A stretch of DNA of 64,000 nucleotides from NCBI RefSeq assembly GCF_032884065.1, contig NC_088868.1, positions 10,788,335 to 10,852,334 of the forward strand. The letters run 5' to 3'. The position numbers were made by a program, and so were the translations under genes. The stretch comes from Artemia franciscana. Taxonomy: Eukaryota > Arthropoda > Branchiopoda > Anostraca > Artemiidae. The first letter of the stretch is position 1; every line of letters begins with the position of its first letter. The notes beneath the pieces are model-generated. The model did no database searches, was not told the origin of the DNA, and worked only from the letters and a program-made list of their open reading frames with translations. Below, piece by piece: positions 1-10,923 of this stretch.

Positions 1-1965
1 AACTAGCAAACTACTGAATAGGAAGAATCGAACCTGGAAACACTTTAAAAAAAGAAAACAGATGCAAACTATCAGAAGTATCAAAAGGCTCGGAATGAGG
101 CCACCAATTCCATCAAACAACTGAAGAAAAGACATGAAGAAAGGTTAGCTGAAAATATAAAAAATAATCCCAAGCTGTTTTGGCAGTATGCTTCTGTTAA
201 ATGTCAAAATAGGCACTCTGTCCCTGATTTGGCTCATCATGGTCAGACAGTTTCAGACCCAGCTTTTAAAAGACCCGGCTCAACCAATGCCACCTCTTGA
301 GCTGACTGAGGAGTCTGTTATGAAACAGCTAGCTTTGTTGGATGTAAATAAATCTGCAGGGCCAGATGGCCTCCACCCCTGTCTCTTGCATAAGTGCAGA
401 ATAGAAATAGTATACCCACTTTCAAAGATCATTAGACTATCTCTTGATAGCTCAAAGCTTCCTGCTGAGTGGAAAGTGGCATATATTACCCCCATTCACA
501 AAAAGGGAAGGAAAGATTCTGTGGAAAATTACCGGCCTATTAGTATTACCTCTGTTGTTGTTAAGCTTCTTGAACGTATTGTCAACAAAGCAGTTATTGA
601 GCATCTTGATTGGAATAATCTTCTGAACAGCTCTCAACATGGTTTCCAATGCAACAGATCAGTTGACACTAATCTGCTTGTGTCATATGACTATATTACA
701 AAACTACTGGAGTTGGGAATCCCTGTTGACATGATCCTTCTTGATTTTTCAAAAGCATTTGACAAAGTTTGTCATAGGAGACTTGAGCTTAAGCTACAAT
801 CTATTGGTTTGGAGGAAAAAATTCTTAAATAGATCCTGGATTTCTTGAGGAATCGTGTTCAGCATGTAAGACTGTTTGATGCAGATGGCAATTCTATTCT
901 CCTCTCAGAATGTTATCAGTGGGGTTCCACAGGGTAGTGTTCTTGGCCCCACCATGTTCAATATTTTCATAAATGATGCTCCTCTAGCGCTTAAAAGCAG
1001 AATGATGTTACATGCTGATGATTCCAAGGTAATTGGTCCAGCTAGCACTCTTGAAGATACTTCCCAACTTCAAAATGACCTTCATCCCCTTAGCGTGTGG
1101 GCGAAAATTTTGGCTACTCACTTTCAATGTGTCAAAATGTCATGTTTTACACTTTGGGCACAAGAATATCAATACAACTTACTCTCTTTACGGTCAGCTC
1201 CTTTCTCCAGTGTTGGAAGAACATGACCTAGGAGTAATTGTTGACAATGATCTTAAATTTAGCACTCATGCAAAGAAGGCAGCAGCATCAGCTAGCTCAT
1301 CACTAGGGCTCTTAAAAAGAACAATTTCCTCCCGTTCTCCAAAAATTCTGAGCCTTTTGTATAAAGGACTTGTTTGGCCAAGGCTTGAGACAGGCATGGT
1401 CCTTGCATCCCCCGTTTTCAAAAAAGATGTGAAAATTCTTGAAGATGTCCAGAGAAGAGCCACTTAGATGGTGAGTGGACTGCATGAGCTCCCTTACCCT
1501 ACAAGGCTATGCAAGCTGAAACTCCCAACTCTGGTTTATAGAAGAAGACGGGGTGATGCCATTCTGGTTCATAAACTTATTAATTCCAAGGCAGTTCCTG
1601 GTCTTCTTCCTCTGGCGTCTCAGGATTCTTGTACAAGGGGACATAACTTGAAGTTATCCAGGCATTTCTCCTCAAAGCGGCAATGCGCCCATTTTCTTAC
1701 CAACCGTGTTGCTAACCTCTGGAACAAATTACTGCCAGATACCGTTGCTGCCCAAACCACAGACAGCTTTAAAAACCATCTTGACAACGAATGGTAAAAA
1801 AAAGAATGGAAGTATAACTGGGAAGCACTTGAATCAGCAACATCAAACCACTAGTCAAGTGTATGTATTCAACTATGTGTCATGTGTTATCAACTCTGGA
1901 GTTTCTACAAGGAAAAATCCTTATATTGCTCCAAGCTGCAATTTAAGGTAATTAAAGCATGATTT
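1..1965 (+). pseudogene. CR1/Jockey-type non-LTR retrotransposon RT, family I copy 1
   Basis: This is the EN-RT linker, RT and C-terminal domain of a non-LTR retrotransposon ORF2, truncated by the window edge. Positions 76-250 (frame 1) encode the basic linker with FWQYASVK. Positions 250-832 (frame 2) carry RT motifs KSAGPDGLHP, NYRPISITSV, SQHGF and LLDFSKAFDKV. After a stop at 830-832 the frame changes to GVPQGSVLGP and HADD, the YADD catalytic box with Tyr replaced by His. A second frame change near 1100-1130 leads to DLGVIVDNDLKF and the C-terminal domain, with an in-frame TAG at 1465-1467 and a final stop after FKNHLDNEW near 1795. The 3' UTR ends near 1965 with a sequence shared with the copy ending at 63650. 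It is dead: at least two stops and three frame changes. The CR1-type assignment rests on motif wording remembered from the family. Confidence 0.88.
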
Positions 1966-2430
1966 ATCTGTTGTTTTCAAAAAAATAATACCATGTTATC
2001 TCAGTGCTGTTTTCTTGGTCATTTTCAACAAAATAATAATACATTTTCTAAATGCCAAAATTATTTATAGTTAGGTTAGGCTGGGTTAGGTCAAAAAGTG
2101 CATAAATTTGAATTTGCAATAGAATCAATGATTATATTTGTAAAGAGCATAAAAAAGGCATCAAATGGTATGTTCACTTTATTGGTAAGTCAGTTATATG
2201 AACTATGATACATTAACTCCTTCTCCTAAGTAAGGCAAGATTTATTTGCAACATTCCAGCCTGATTATATAATGTGTTTGTTTTACAAAATTTTCTCTGC
2301 AGTCTATCTGTTTTGGGATTGTTTAATACAAACTGAGAAGGAAAGCTGTATAGCCTACAAATCGTTTTAAATTTGCTTAGGCTTACACCATGGTCCAAAA
2401 ACCAGTATTTGGTCAGTAGATTTTAATACC
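1966..2430. other. Intergenic AT-rich segment with partial foldback arm
   Basis: No gene is seen here. Positions about 2085-2175 are a diverged copy of the right arm of the neighbouring palindrome (same order and orientation as 2925-3015), so palindrome-derived sequence spreads beyond the symmetric core. The short open frame on the minus strand at 2213-2398 has no recognisable content. Confidence 0.6.
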
Positions 2431-2431
2431 T

Positions 2432-3062
2432 GGGGTAAAATTGGTGCAAACAGTATTACTGGCTTTCATATAAAGTGAATATACCACTCAATGCCTTGTT
2501 TTATGCTCTTTACAAATATAATAATTGCTTCTACTGCAAATTCAGATTTAAGCACTTTGTGACCTCTTGATCTCTTAAAAATGACCTATATATAGGGTCA
2601 TTACAAATCTGTAATAGTTTAGAAACAAATTTGGGCTATATATTTGCACATCAGGGGGGTGGGGATAAAGCATAGCATATATTAAATACATAAACTAACC
2701 ATTGCTTTATTTTTTTGTTTTATGTGTTTATGTGTTTTTTAATGAGAAGAGAAATACCAGTGCAACAGCACAAACACATAAAAAATACAGCAATGGTTAG
2801 TTTACGTATTTAATATATGCTATGCTTAACCCCCCCCCCCCTGATAGGCAAATATATAGCCTAAATTTGTTTCTAACTATTACAGATTTGTAATGACCCC
2901 ATATATAGGTCATTTTTTAGAGGTCAAAAAGTGCTTAAATCTGAATTTGCGTTAGAATTGATTATTATATTTGTAAACAGCATTAAAAAAGGCATCGAGT
3001 GGTATATTCACTTTACATGAAAGCCAGTAATACTGTTTGCACCAATTTTACCATACCTGGCT
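2432..3062. repeat. Large palindrome (foldback element), family D copy 1
   Basis: The two arms, about 2432-2730 and 2770-3062, are reverse complements with scattered mismatches and short indels. The outer ends pair TAAAATTGGTGCAAACAGTA (2436 onward) with its complement before 3050, and the inner ends pair ATAGCATATATTAAATAC with its complement near 2805-2825. The centre near 2750 is an AT-rich loop. No coding potential is seen. The inner ~130 bp, including the G-rich/C-rich pair, recurs in the palindrome at 56373-56882, so this is a repeat family rather than a chance hairpin. A non-autonomous foldback transposon is the simplest reading; no transposase partner was identified. Confidence 0.85.
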
Positions 3063-3394
3063 TTGGCAGTTCTTATCAGAGTAGTGAATTTCCAAAAAAA
3101 AAATCCCAACTCTTGGTCATCCTTGGATAATTCTTCAGGGATAACTTTGAGATGAATATTTATTTGAATGCCAATATTGAGTTAACCTGTGTGCTATATA
3201 CATCCATGTTAAATTGGGTTCTGTAGTTTGTCTTTTTCATTTTAAAACTTTTTTTTATGCTTTGCTACCTATTTTATTCTTTCAGCTTTGGCTTGTAATA
3301 AATTTATATTTCATCATATATCCAGTTTATTATATCATATATCATGTAGCCAGCACTTTACCCTCATTAAAGATAATTCTTAGACACCTTTCAA
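3063..3394. other. Intergenic, nothing recognised
   Basis: AT-rich sequence between the palindrome and repeat A. The short plus-strand open frame at 3214-3408 is hydrophobic and low-complexity and looks like chance. Confidence 0.5.
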
Positions 3395-5135
3395 ACAGTT
3401 CATGGTAACGAACTGTAGTAAGGAGCGACCCGGCTCAATAGTAACCAAAACTCTAAAAATTGAATTTCGATATCAATAGCTACACCAAAAGAATGGCATT
3501 TTAATGCTGATTTTAAATATATAAGTTTCATCAAGTTTAGTCTTACCCATCAAAAGTTACGAGCCTGAGAAAATTTGCCTTATTTAAGAAAATAGGGGGA
3601 AACACCCCCTAAAAGTCATAGAATCTTAACGAAAATCACACCATCAGATTTAGCGTATCAGAGAACACTACTGTAGAAGTTTCAAGCTCCTATCTACAAA
3701 AATGTGGAATTTTGTATTTTTTGCCAGAAGACAAATCATGGGTGTGTGTTTATTTATTTTTATTTTTTTTTATTTTTTTTTTCCTTTTCCCAGGGGTAAT
3801 CGTATAGACCAAGTGGTCCTAGAATGTCGCAAGAGGGCTCATTCTAACGGAAATGAAAAGTTCTAGTGCCCTTTTTAAGTGACCAAAAAAATTGGAGGGC
3901 ATCTAGGCCCCCTCCCACGGTCATTTTTTCCCAAAGTCAACGGATCAAAATTTTGAGATAGCCATTTTGTTCAGCATAGTCGAAAACCATAATAACTGTA
4001 TTTGGGGATGATTTACTCCCCCACAATCCCTGGGGGAGGGGCTGCAAGTTACAAACTTTGACCAGTGTTTACATATAGTAATGGTTATTGGGAAGTGTAC
4101 AGACGTTTTCAGGGGGATTTATTTTGTTTGGGGGGTGGGGCTGAGGGAAGGGGGCTATGTTGGAGGATCTTTCTTTGGAGGAATCTGTCATGGGGGAAGA
4201 AAAATTCAAGGAAAGGGGCGCATGATTTTCTAGCATTACTATAAGAAAACAATGAAAAATAAACATGAAAACGTTTTTTCAAATGAAAGGAAGGAGTTGT
4301 GTTGAAACTTAAAACGAACAGAGATTATAACGCATATGAGGGGTTCTAAAAATACTTTAGCATAAAGAGCGAGGTATTTAGGAGGAGACAAATACCTTGC
4401 TATTTATGCTAAAGTATTTTTAGTAATTTCAACTATTTATTCTACGGCCTCTCTGATTCAGGGGTTGGGACAAAACTTAAGATTTAGTGTAAAGAGCGAG
4501 GTATTAACGAGGATACAAACCCCCTTGTATACATAATAAAAATATAAGATTATGAAAGTTTGTTATGTAAGTTGCTAATTTATAAGTTACGTATATTTTT
4601 TACTAATAAAAACGTTCGTTAAAAATTAGAAGTTCTAGTTGCCTTTTTAAGCAACCGAAAAATTGGAGGGCAACTAGGCCTCCTTCTCCACCCCTTATTT
4701 CTCAAAATCGTCTGATCAAAACTAAGAGAAAGCCATTTAGCCAAAAAAAGAATTAATATACAAATTTCATTTTAATAATTTATGTGCGGAGAGCCAAAAC
4801 CAAACATGCATTAATTCAAAAACGTTCAGAAATTAAATAAAAAAAACTAATTTTTTAGCTGAAAGTAAGGAGCGACATTAAAACTTAAAACGAACAGAAA
4901 TTACTCCGTATATAAAATGGGTCGTCCCCTCCACAATCCTTAGCTCTTTACGCTAAAGTTTGACTCTTTTGCCACAATTCTACTTTTTAAAAAAATTAAA
5001 AGCTTTAGCGTAAAGAGCGAGGGATTGCAGAGGGGACAACCCATTTTATATACGGAGTAATTTCTTTTCGTTTTAAGTTTTAATGTCGCTCCTTACTTTC
5101 AGCTAAAGAAATTAGTTTTTGTTTATTTAATTATG
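3395..5135 (+). repeat. Repeat family A, short copy
   Basis: Starts with a small hairpin (ACAGTTC, loop, GAACTGT) followed by AGGAGCGACCCGGCTCAATA, exactly as in the long copy at 36852. It then follows that copy collinearly but skips the ~1.8-kb internal tandem array: the junction lies near 3730-3790, in a T-rich tract. The distal half includes a smaller hairpin at about 4350-4425 and ends in the strong hairpin module at 4836-5135. No protein-coding frame is supported; the minus frame at 4069-4266 lies inside the repeat. The order and autonomy of this family are unknown to me. Confidence 0.85.
4836..5135. repeat. Hairpin module B, copy 1 (end of repeat A)
   Basis: Near-perfect inverted repeat with arms of about 120-140 bp. 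The left arm contains GCTGAAAGTAAGGAGCGACA then TTAAAACTTAAAACGAACAG; the right arm contains the complements, ending CTCCTTACTTTCAGCT. The inner part pairs CTCTTTACGCTAAAG with CTTTAGCGTAAAGAG around a loop near 4975. The same module recurs near 40075, 49465 and 50370, and in decayed form near 39545. Confidence 0.85.
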
Positions 5136-5139
5136 GACA

Positions 5140-5715
5140 GTGTCTATTCTGTCAGACATTTCAATAGAAATGCCAAGATGCCAAACAGGACAAGGTTACT
5201 TGAGGGTTGGGCATAAAAATGAGAGGAAAATCCCCAAAAAATACAGTTGAGGGCATTTAACTTTTTAAGGAGGGAAAATAAAGCATTTGCATGTTTCAAA
5301 ATATTGTTAATATGGCAATCCCATTTTAAGTTCCTTGATATGGTAACACCAAATAATTTCATAATGATGACAAATATTTCAGGGAGGATTAGGCTAGAGA
5401 AAAAGGCGGAGTTTTAAGGAAATTAAGTGTTAAAACTGTTGATTTTAAAGGGTTGACTCTCATATCATTATTACAGCTTTGTTTGATATTGATTCCAAGA
5501 TGTCCATTGGGCTGCTTTTTAACTTTTTGAAACATATCTCTATGGCAGTTAGATCATCAACAAATTTCCATCTATCTATGAAATTAGCAACAAGTTGTTT
5601 ATTATTGCAAAAAATAAAATTGGGCCTAAGAGGGTTGCCTGGGGCATTCTGCTGTAGATTAGGAGGGGACCAGAACAAACATTCAGGTATTTGATAAATT
5701 GCACAAAACATTTAC
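5140..5715 (-). pseudogene. Non-LTR RT fragment, same family as the 6960-11960 element
   Basis: Reading the minus strand from 5715 down gives a GNPLRPNF turn, then RWKFVDDLTAIE, where FVDD replaces the usual YADD box, then KLFGVTISRNLKWD and a thumb segment ending near 5144. The plus-strand element at 6960-11960 has the matching GNPLRPN, WKFVDDLNALE and thumb segments near 10385-11400, which places both in one family. The fragment is about 575 bp, has stops and frame changes, and abuts hairpin module B at 5135. It is truncated at both ends. Confidence 0.8.
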
Positions 5716-6162
5716 TGATAATGATAGCAATTTAAGCAAAACTATCCATTTGATCATGGTTTGGCAACCTTTCATTGTAAAAGAGCCCAGGTTTTATGTG
5801 GGGTATTACATAGACCACATTTGGGTCACATGTCATTACCATAAAATTTATTATTTTAGGTATACCATAATGATTAGACTTAAGTTTATTTTAATCAAAA
5901 CAGGAGAAAGCCATAGGGTTGTTGCAATATAAATACAAGAAATGACAGCTTAACAGCAACACTGCAAAACACCAAAAAAAAAAAAAAAATCAAAATCAAA
6001 AAATATTCTTCAGTAAAAACACCTATATAACTAACTTTATTACAGAAACTGTTTTTTTTATATTACTGAGTTTGAACAAGAAAGTTTTTTTGCTTGGTTA
6101 ATAAAGCTACATTGACCTATTTTCTTGTGCACTTGGGGCTTATACAGTTTACATAAGTTTTG
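5716..6162. other. Intergenic, nothing recognised
   Basis: AT-rich, with an A-run at 5976-5990 that could be the tail of an old retroposon. The short plus frame at 5699-5932 shows no recognisable motif. Confidence 0.45.
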
Positions 6163-6960
6163 TCAAGTGGCTGAGTAATGACTAAGCTTGAAGAAATCAG
6201 CCCAGTCCACATTATCAACACTCTTAATCATAGGAAATGTATTAATCTGATCAATCCTACTTACTGAATCTGCAGATGAAACAGGTGTATCACCAAGAAA
6301 ATAATGATAAGTCAACCTTTTCGAAAAGTAGCAAAGAACAAAACATTTTTGATAGTCAACGAACATGGAGTTCAATTTATGCAAATAATTTAGGGATTCA
6401 GATCCTCTTGAATAAGGGTGACATCTACTGGGGAGGTGATACTTTTATACAGTTTTGTCCACAAACAGTTTGAAAAGGGAATGATAAATTATTCCAGGCA
6501 AATTATTGACAAACAAACAAAATAACACAGGACCCAAACAACTGCCTTGCAGCACACCACTCAAAATCAGACTCACGCTTGAAAGTGCACTACCAGCTAT
6601 AATGTGCTGGGAAAAGCCTGATAAGTAATCTGTAATCCATGCTAAAATTCTGCTGCCTAGCTCATACTTTTCACATTTTTCAAGCAACAAACTAACTGAA
6701 ACTTTGTCAAATGCTTTGCTGAAGTTTATGTACAAGCAATGAAACTTTAAACCAAAGTCAGCCATATTTTGGAAATCTTTTATAGCTTCTAGCAACCGTG
6801 TATTGCATGACCGTTTTTTTTAAACCATTTTGTGATAGATGCTCATCATGATGTGATGGACTTAAGTTCTCATCTAGCATCTGACCTGTCATCACCTTGA
6901 GATTTATGTTTCAGGCTGTTAACCTCTCAGTGTAAAAAATAAATAAATAGAAGAAATGGT
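6163..6960 (-). pseudogene. Non-LTR retrotransposon RT fragment (Jockey/CR1 superfamily)
   Basis: On the minus strand, 6900-6795 gives a decayed LSQNGF (usual QHGF) and LLEAIKDF. The continuous frame 6795-6445 carries YINFSKAFDKVSVSLLLEK, WITDYLSGFSQ, SGVLQGSCLGPVLF and LFVNNLPG, ending FKLFVDK where FADD is expected, so the second catalytic Asp is lost. After a frame change the region down to 6163 retains LGDTPVSSADSV, the post-palm segment. The wording differs from family I and from the FVDD family, so this is a third non-LTR lineage. It is a dead internal fragment of about 800 bp. Confidence 0.85.
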
Positions 6961-8410
6961 TATGATTAGACAAAGACTAGGCTGTCCTGAATGCAGACTA
7001 AGAGTGTTTTCCAACTCAGTTAAATGTGAAGGGGCAATTGTTTATTTCATGCAGGAACTGAAAAGTATGCAAAAATTGATGCAGCTAATTTGACTCATAG
7101 ATGGTTGTGTCCTGATTGTTCCTCAAAGAATTCTTCAATCTTACAGGTAAACTGTTTAAATTCACCTGTTCTACCTTCTCCTTGTACCACCTATTCTCCC
7201 AATTCAAGAGCTAGAATGCCTGCTACCGTCAAAGAACTTAATGTTGAATCACTGTTGCCCCTCCTGTCACAGAAGAAGATTCCATCTTCCCAATGCCTCC
7301 ATCATGAAGAGATATTTCCCCACCTGGAAGCCTCCAGTCAGACTGAGGGCAATGCTACTCTTTTTGTTGACCCTTCTTTTATTTGTTGTATGACTACTAT
7401 TAACTTGCACCCTGACTCAAGTGATGTATCAGTTCAGACTGAACCCTTCTCCACTCTTCCAATCAATCAGACAAATCAACATATCAGAATCTGCTTCTTA
7501 GGTATTCTGGGTTTCAAAGCAAAATTTGCTCTATGAAACCCAACTGCCTCAAACCAGAGTTTGCATTGTTGGAACTAAAAAACAAGCTAGAAGAGGCTTT
7601 TAAACAAATTTTGAGAATTATTTTTCACCCCCTGTCTACAATACAATGTATTGATATTCCTTCCCAACTGGATATTCTTGGACCCCCTTTCTTTCTACTC
7701 AGCAAAACAAAGGCAAATCCAAAAAATAATTCCATCAATCAAGTAGAGGTCAAAAGTCCAGAAAATAATGCTAGTGATCAGATCTGTCAGGTCAAAAATA
7801 ATGAAAATTCTTCAATTATTGCATCATTGCAGTGACCTTGCTAACCCTATTACAGACATGTAATATTGTTTTGAAAAAAGCGAAGTGAATAATGTGATGA
7901 ATGAGAATGACCTTTTGTCTACATGAATGTGCAAAAATGATTTTGGCTGGTTCATGCAAAATAGGAGATGAATGTATTTATAGACATGATAATTGTCATG
8001 TAATTTCGCGAAAATTCAGAGACAATTTTGTATTCACATTTGTGCTTCAACCAAGCTCCAGCAAAAAAGTGATAATAGAGTTTAGGAAAATTATAGAAGA
8101 ATGAGCAGGAAGAAAAAAAATGTGATATTTAAACATTTTAATCAAAGCCGCTGTAAATTTTGTAAGATGTGCAAGTTTTTACATATGTGTTGGAAATTTA
8201 TTTCAGTATTTGTAGTTCTGTTAAGTGCAGTTTTGAACGTGTAGAGCTTTGTCCAGTTGTAGCTTGCAGTGATAAATATTGTAGTTTTGCTCATGCATCA
8301 CCAGTAGCTGAGGTTAAGTGTCCTCCCTTGGGCCCTGTTCCAGTGTCCTTGTCCAGAGATAAAAATTGTGAGAGCCACTCATCTCCCCTCTGCCATCCTT
8401 TTTAGTGCAG
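6960..8410 (+). pseudogene. Non-LTR ORF1 with PHD-like and CCCH zinc fingers
   Basis: This is the probable ORF1 (RNA-binding/chaperone protein) of the element whose EN and RT follow downstream. Across a frame change, 6975-7125 encode a PHD-like pattern: GCPEC, VKCEG, a Tyr/His region, then HRWLCPDC. Frames 7090-7536 and 7533-7835 are Ser/Pro/Asn-rich linkers. Frame 7901-8104 has a clean CCCH finger (C-x8-C-x5-C-x3-H: CAKMILAGSCKIGDECIYRH). A second CCCH relic with its first Cys lost lies at about 8125-8180 (RCKFCKMCKFLH), and a third Cys/His cluster ends in CSFAHAS near 8300. Stops and frame changes separate the pieces. PHD fingers occur in ORF1 of some CR1/L2-type elements; the added CCCH fingers are notable. 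The grouping into one ORF is inferred from order and strand. Confidence 0.65.
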
Positions 8411-9440
8411 TGCACCCAAGCAAGAATCTCTCATTGAAGTTCATTGGACACAGCTCAACAATTAATAAACCCTTCCTGGGGATGAACTCCCCTCACCTTC
8501 CTGCATATAGAAGTCTTATTTCCTGCCCCCTTACAGTATGCTGCTGTATACCCTCCCTACTCTGATGCAAGCCAGCAATTTCTTGACAGACCTGAATCAC
8601 TATTCCCATCATGGTAGTTACTAGATAACAGCCGTTCGACAGATCATCTCCATTCCACTGCAATTCCCAACCAAGCTAATAGTATCCCTGTTGCAAAAGT
8701 TTGATCTCCTTCCCCATACCCAGGCTCCTCCTACTCCCTTCTGGCTCCTACAATTCACAAACAAACAACTGCATGTGCTTTAGTAACCATTTTACTTTTC
8801 CTAAGTTCCTTGTTAGGAATGCTGAAAGCTAGAATTTTGACAAATTGACCAAACTAGAGACCCTCTCTCAATTACACAAATTTGATGTAATTACTGTAAC
8901 AGATGTCTAGGCACAGAACCCTGACCTTTTAAAAATCAATAACTACTCTCAATTCATAAAACCTCGTCCTCATGATCAATCCCTAGGTAAAAAGGTAGGC
9001 AGAATATTATTATTTGTAGGTAACTATCTCTTCCCTAAATTAACTCATACTCCCAACCTTTCAGATTATGATGAAATCATTTGGGTAAGTGGGAGACCCA
9101 AAGTCCTGCCTTGCCCTTTTAATTTGCTTGTTTTTTTGCTGCTTTTATTATTCCCCAAATCAAAACGCTGCACAAAGACAGCAGTTTTTCCAGCAACTAC
9201 ATAGTAGTGCTGACTTTGTCCTCTGCGAATTCTTAAATGCTGGTATTTTCCTAGTAGGTTATGCTAATGACCTAAAGTTAATTTCACTTTGTAGTTCCCT
9301 TAATTTGAAACCGATATTTCAAATACCAACAACTAAATGAAATGCTACTCATGATCTGATTTATACAAATATGCACACTTTCTATAGCTCACCTGCTCCC
9401 TTGCCTCCTTTAGGAGAAGCTACCATTTTCGTTTATTAAT
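8410..9440 (+). pseudogene. Non-LTR apurinic-like endonuclease domain
   Basis: This is the EN domain of the same element, in fragments. Near 8830-9080 the plus strand reads KLETLSQLHKFDVI, KINNYSQFIKPR and a segment resembling the GGILLFV strand of EN proteins, then DYDEIIW. The frame starting at 9089 carries YYSPNQNAAQRQQFFQQLHS, matching the usual YRPPN...F strand, then LVGYANDLKL, which corresponds to the GDFN motif with GD replaced by GY. Positions 9340-9430 read HDLIYTNMHTFYSS, the C-terminal LDLI strand. Multiple stops and frame changes make it non-functional. Positions 8410-8800 are Pro-rich and may be the ORF1/ORF2 junction. Confidence 0.7.
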
Positions 9441-10378
9441 GAAGCCTCTTTCCAGCTTCAATCATACTTTTCTGCTACCCAGTTCTCTTATCATCGAATT
9501 TTCAATGAAGGATCTTTGGATTCGAGTTTGGATCTTTGGATTACTAATGAAAACTGACCAGCTCTTAAGGGGAATAATGACATTAATTTTAAAGTGTCTT
9601 ACTTCCAAAATCTACCAAATACTTAGAATCCTTCCCTGAGAAAAAATTAAAATCGTGTTATAATGACAAACCTTACATTACTAGTCAGTTATAAAATCTA
9701 ATTAGGCTTGAAATAAATCTTTTCAGAAATGTAAAACGTCTGAAGCTAACTCACTGCATAAACATATAAAATAAGAAATACTTAAATCTGCTTCTGCATA
9801 TTACAAATGTAAAGTCCCCTTAGATGTCGAGGCACAAATTAAAACATTAAAAAGTGCAGCCCCTGTCGACTAAACATCCTGATTGTACTAATTAAAGCCT
9901 TTGGAGACATTCTATTGGAACCTTTGTCCATACTTCTTAATGAAATTACTTCTACTGGTAAGTTCCCTGATTGTTGGATTTTTATTATTCCCGTAAAAAA
10001 AGAAGGGCAGCAAACAAGATTTTGCTGGTGTCCAGCCCATTACTCTTATTTCGTTTTTTTTTCAAGTTATATGAAAGCTTTTTAGCTGATTGGTTGAAAG
10101 TAAAAATAATTCCAAATGTTGCTCACCTATCTTGTTCACCTTTTGGACCCTATATGTAACAAACTTGAAAAACCCAATACCTAGCTCAATGTTATTCTAG
10201 TTGACTTAGAAAAAGCTTTTGATTTAATTAACCATAACACATTAGTAGAAAAAAAAACTAACCAATGGCTTTCTAGTTGACCCCTATTTAATAAGAATAA
10301 TTTTGTCCTTCCTTTCTAATAGAACAAGTCATCAAATACCAGAATATATATTTAGATCTCCTGCTGATTTATAATGTT

Positions 10379-10923
10379 GTGGCCTAGGGAACCCTCTTAG
10401 GCCTAATTTTATTTCTTACCTTGGACCTTAGTTCTTCCAGAGCCATCGGTGGCGCATAGGGTGTCGACAAATCCTCTCCATTCGTCTTGCATTGGTGCTG
10501 CAGCGATGACGTCTTCCCATTCAGGTATTAGTGAGGTGCCGGCCGTTCTCAGATCTTGGTCATATGTTCGTTTCAATGTACTTTTGGGGCGGCCTCTCTT
10601 TCTTCTACCGTCTGGCTTCCATTCATAGGTTGTTTGAGGAAGGCGGCTCTCTTCCATACGAAGAACGTGTCCTAGGTATGTCCATCGCCTTCTTTTCAGC
10701 AACTCGATGACTGGAGGTTGACCTGTTTTTCTGCATTTGTAATTTTTTGTTGCCAGCTTGTATTCAACATTCTTCTGAGGCTCATATTTTCAGAAGCAAG
10801 GATCCTTTTTCAAGCTGGGTGTTTATTTTCCAACATTACTTGCGTAAAGGAGAATTGAGAGTATATTGCTGTTGAAGAGTCGTGGCTTAGGGAACCCTCT
10901 TAGGCCCAATCTTATTTCTTACC
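10379..10923. repeat. 42-bp target-site duplication around nested insert
   Basis: Direct repeats at 10379-10420 and 10882-10923 each begin GTGGCYTAGGGAACCCTC and end ATTTCTTACC. They differ at about three positions. The sequence is host-element RT coding sequence (GNPLRPN turn), so removal of one repeat plus the insert would rejoin the host element. Confidence 0.8.
10424..10881 (-). mobile_element. Nested RTE-type retroelement 3' fragment
   Basis: This is a minus-strand C-terminal ORF2 fragment inserted in the plus-strand RT. The open frame 10702-10409 reads LKRRRWTYLGHVLRME, then RKRGRPKSTLKRT and EWEDVIAAAPMQDEWRGFV, the conserved tail of RTE-like endonuclease/RT proteins. Upstream (10880-10705, frame-broken) lies the preceding connection segment. 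The insert is bounded by 42-bp direct repeats at 10379-10420 and 10882-10923 (about 3 mismatches), both copies of host-element sequence, so this is an insertion with target duplication. The 5' part of the RTE is missing, as is usual for 5'-truncated insertions. Confidence 0.8.
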
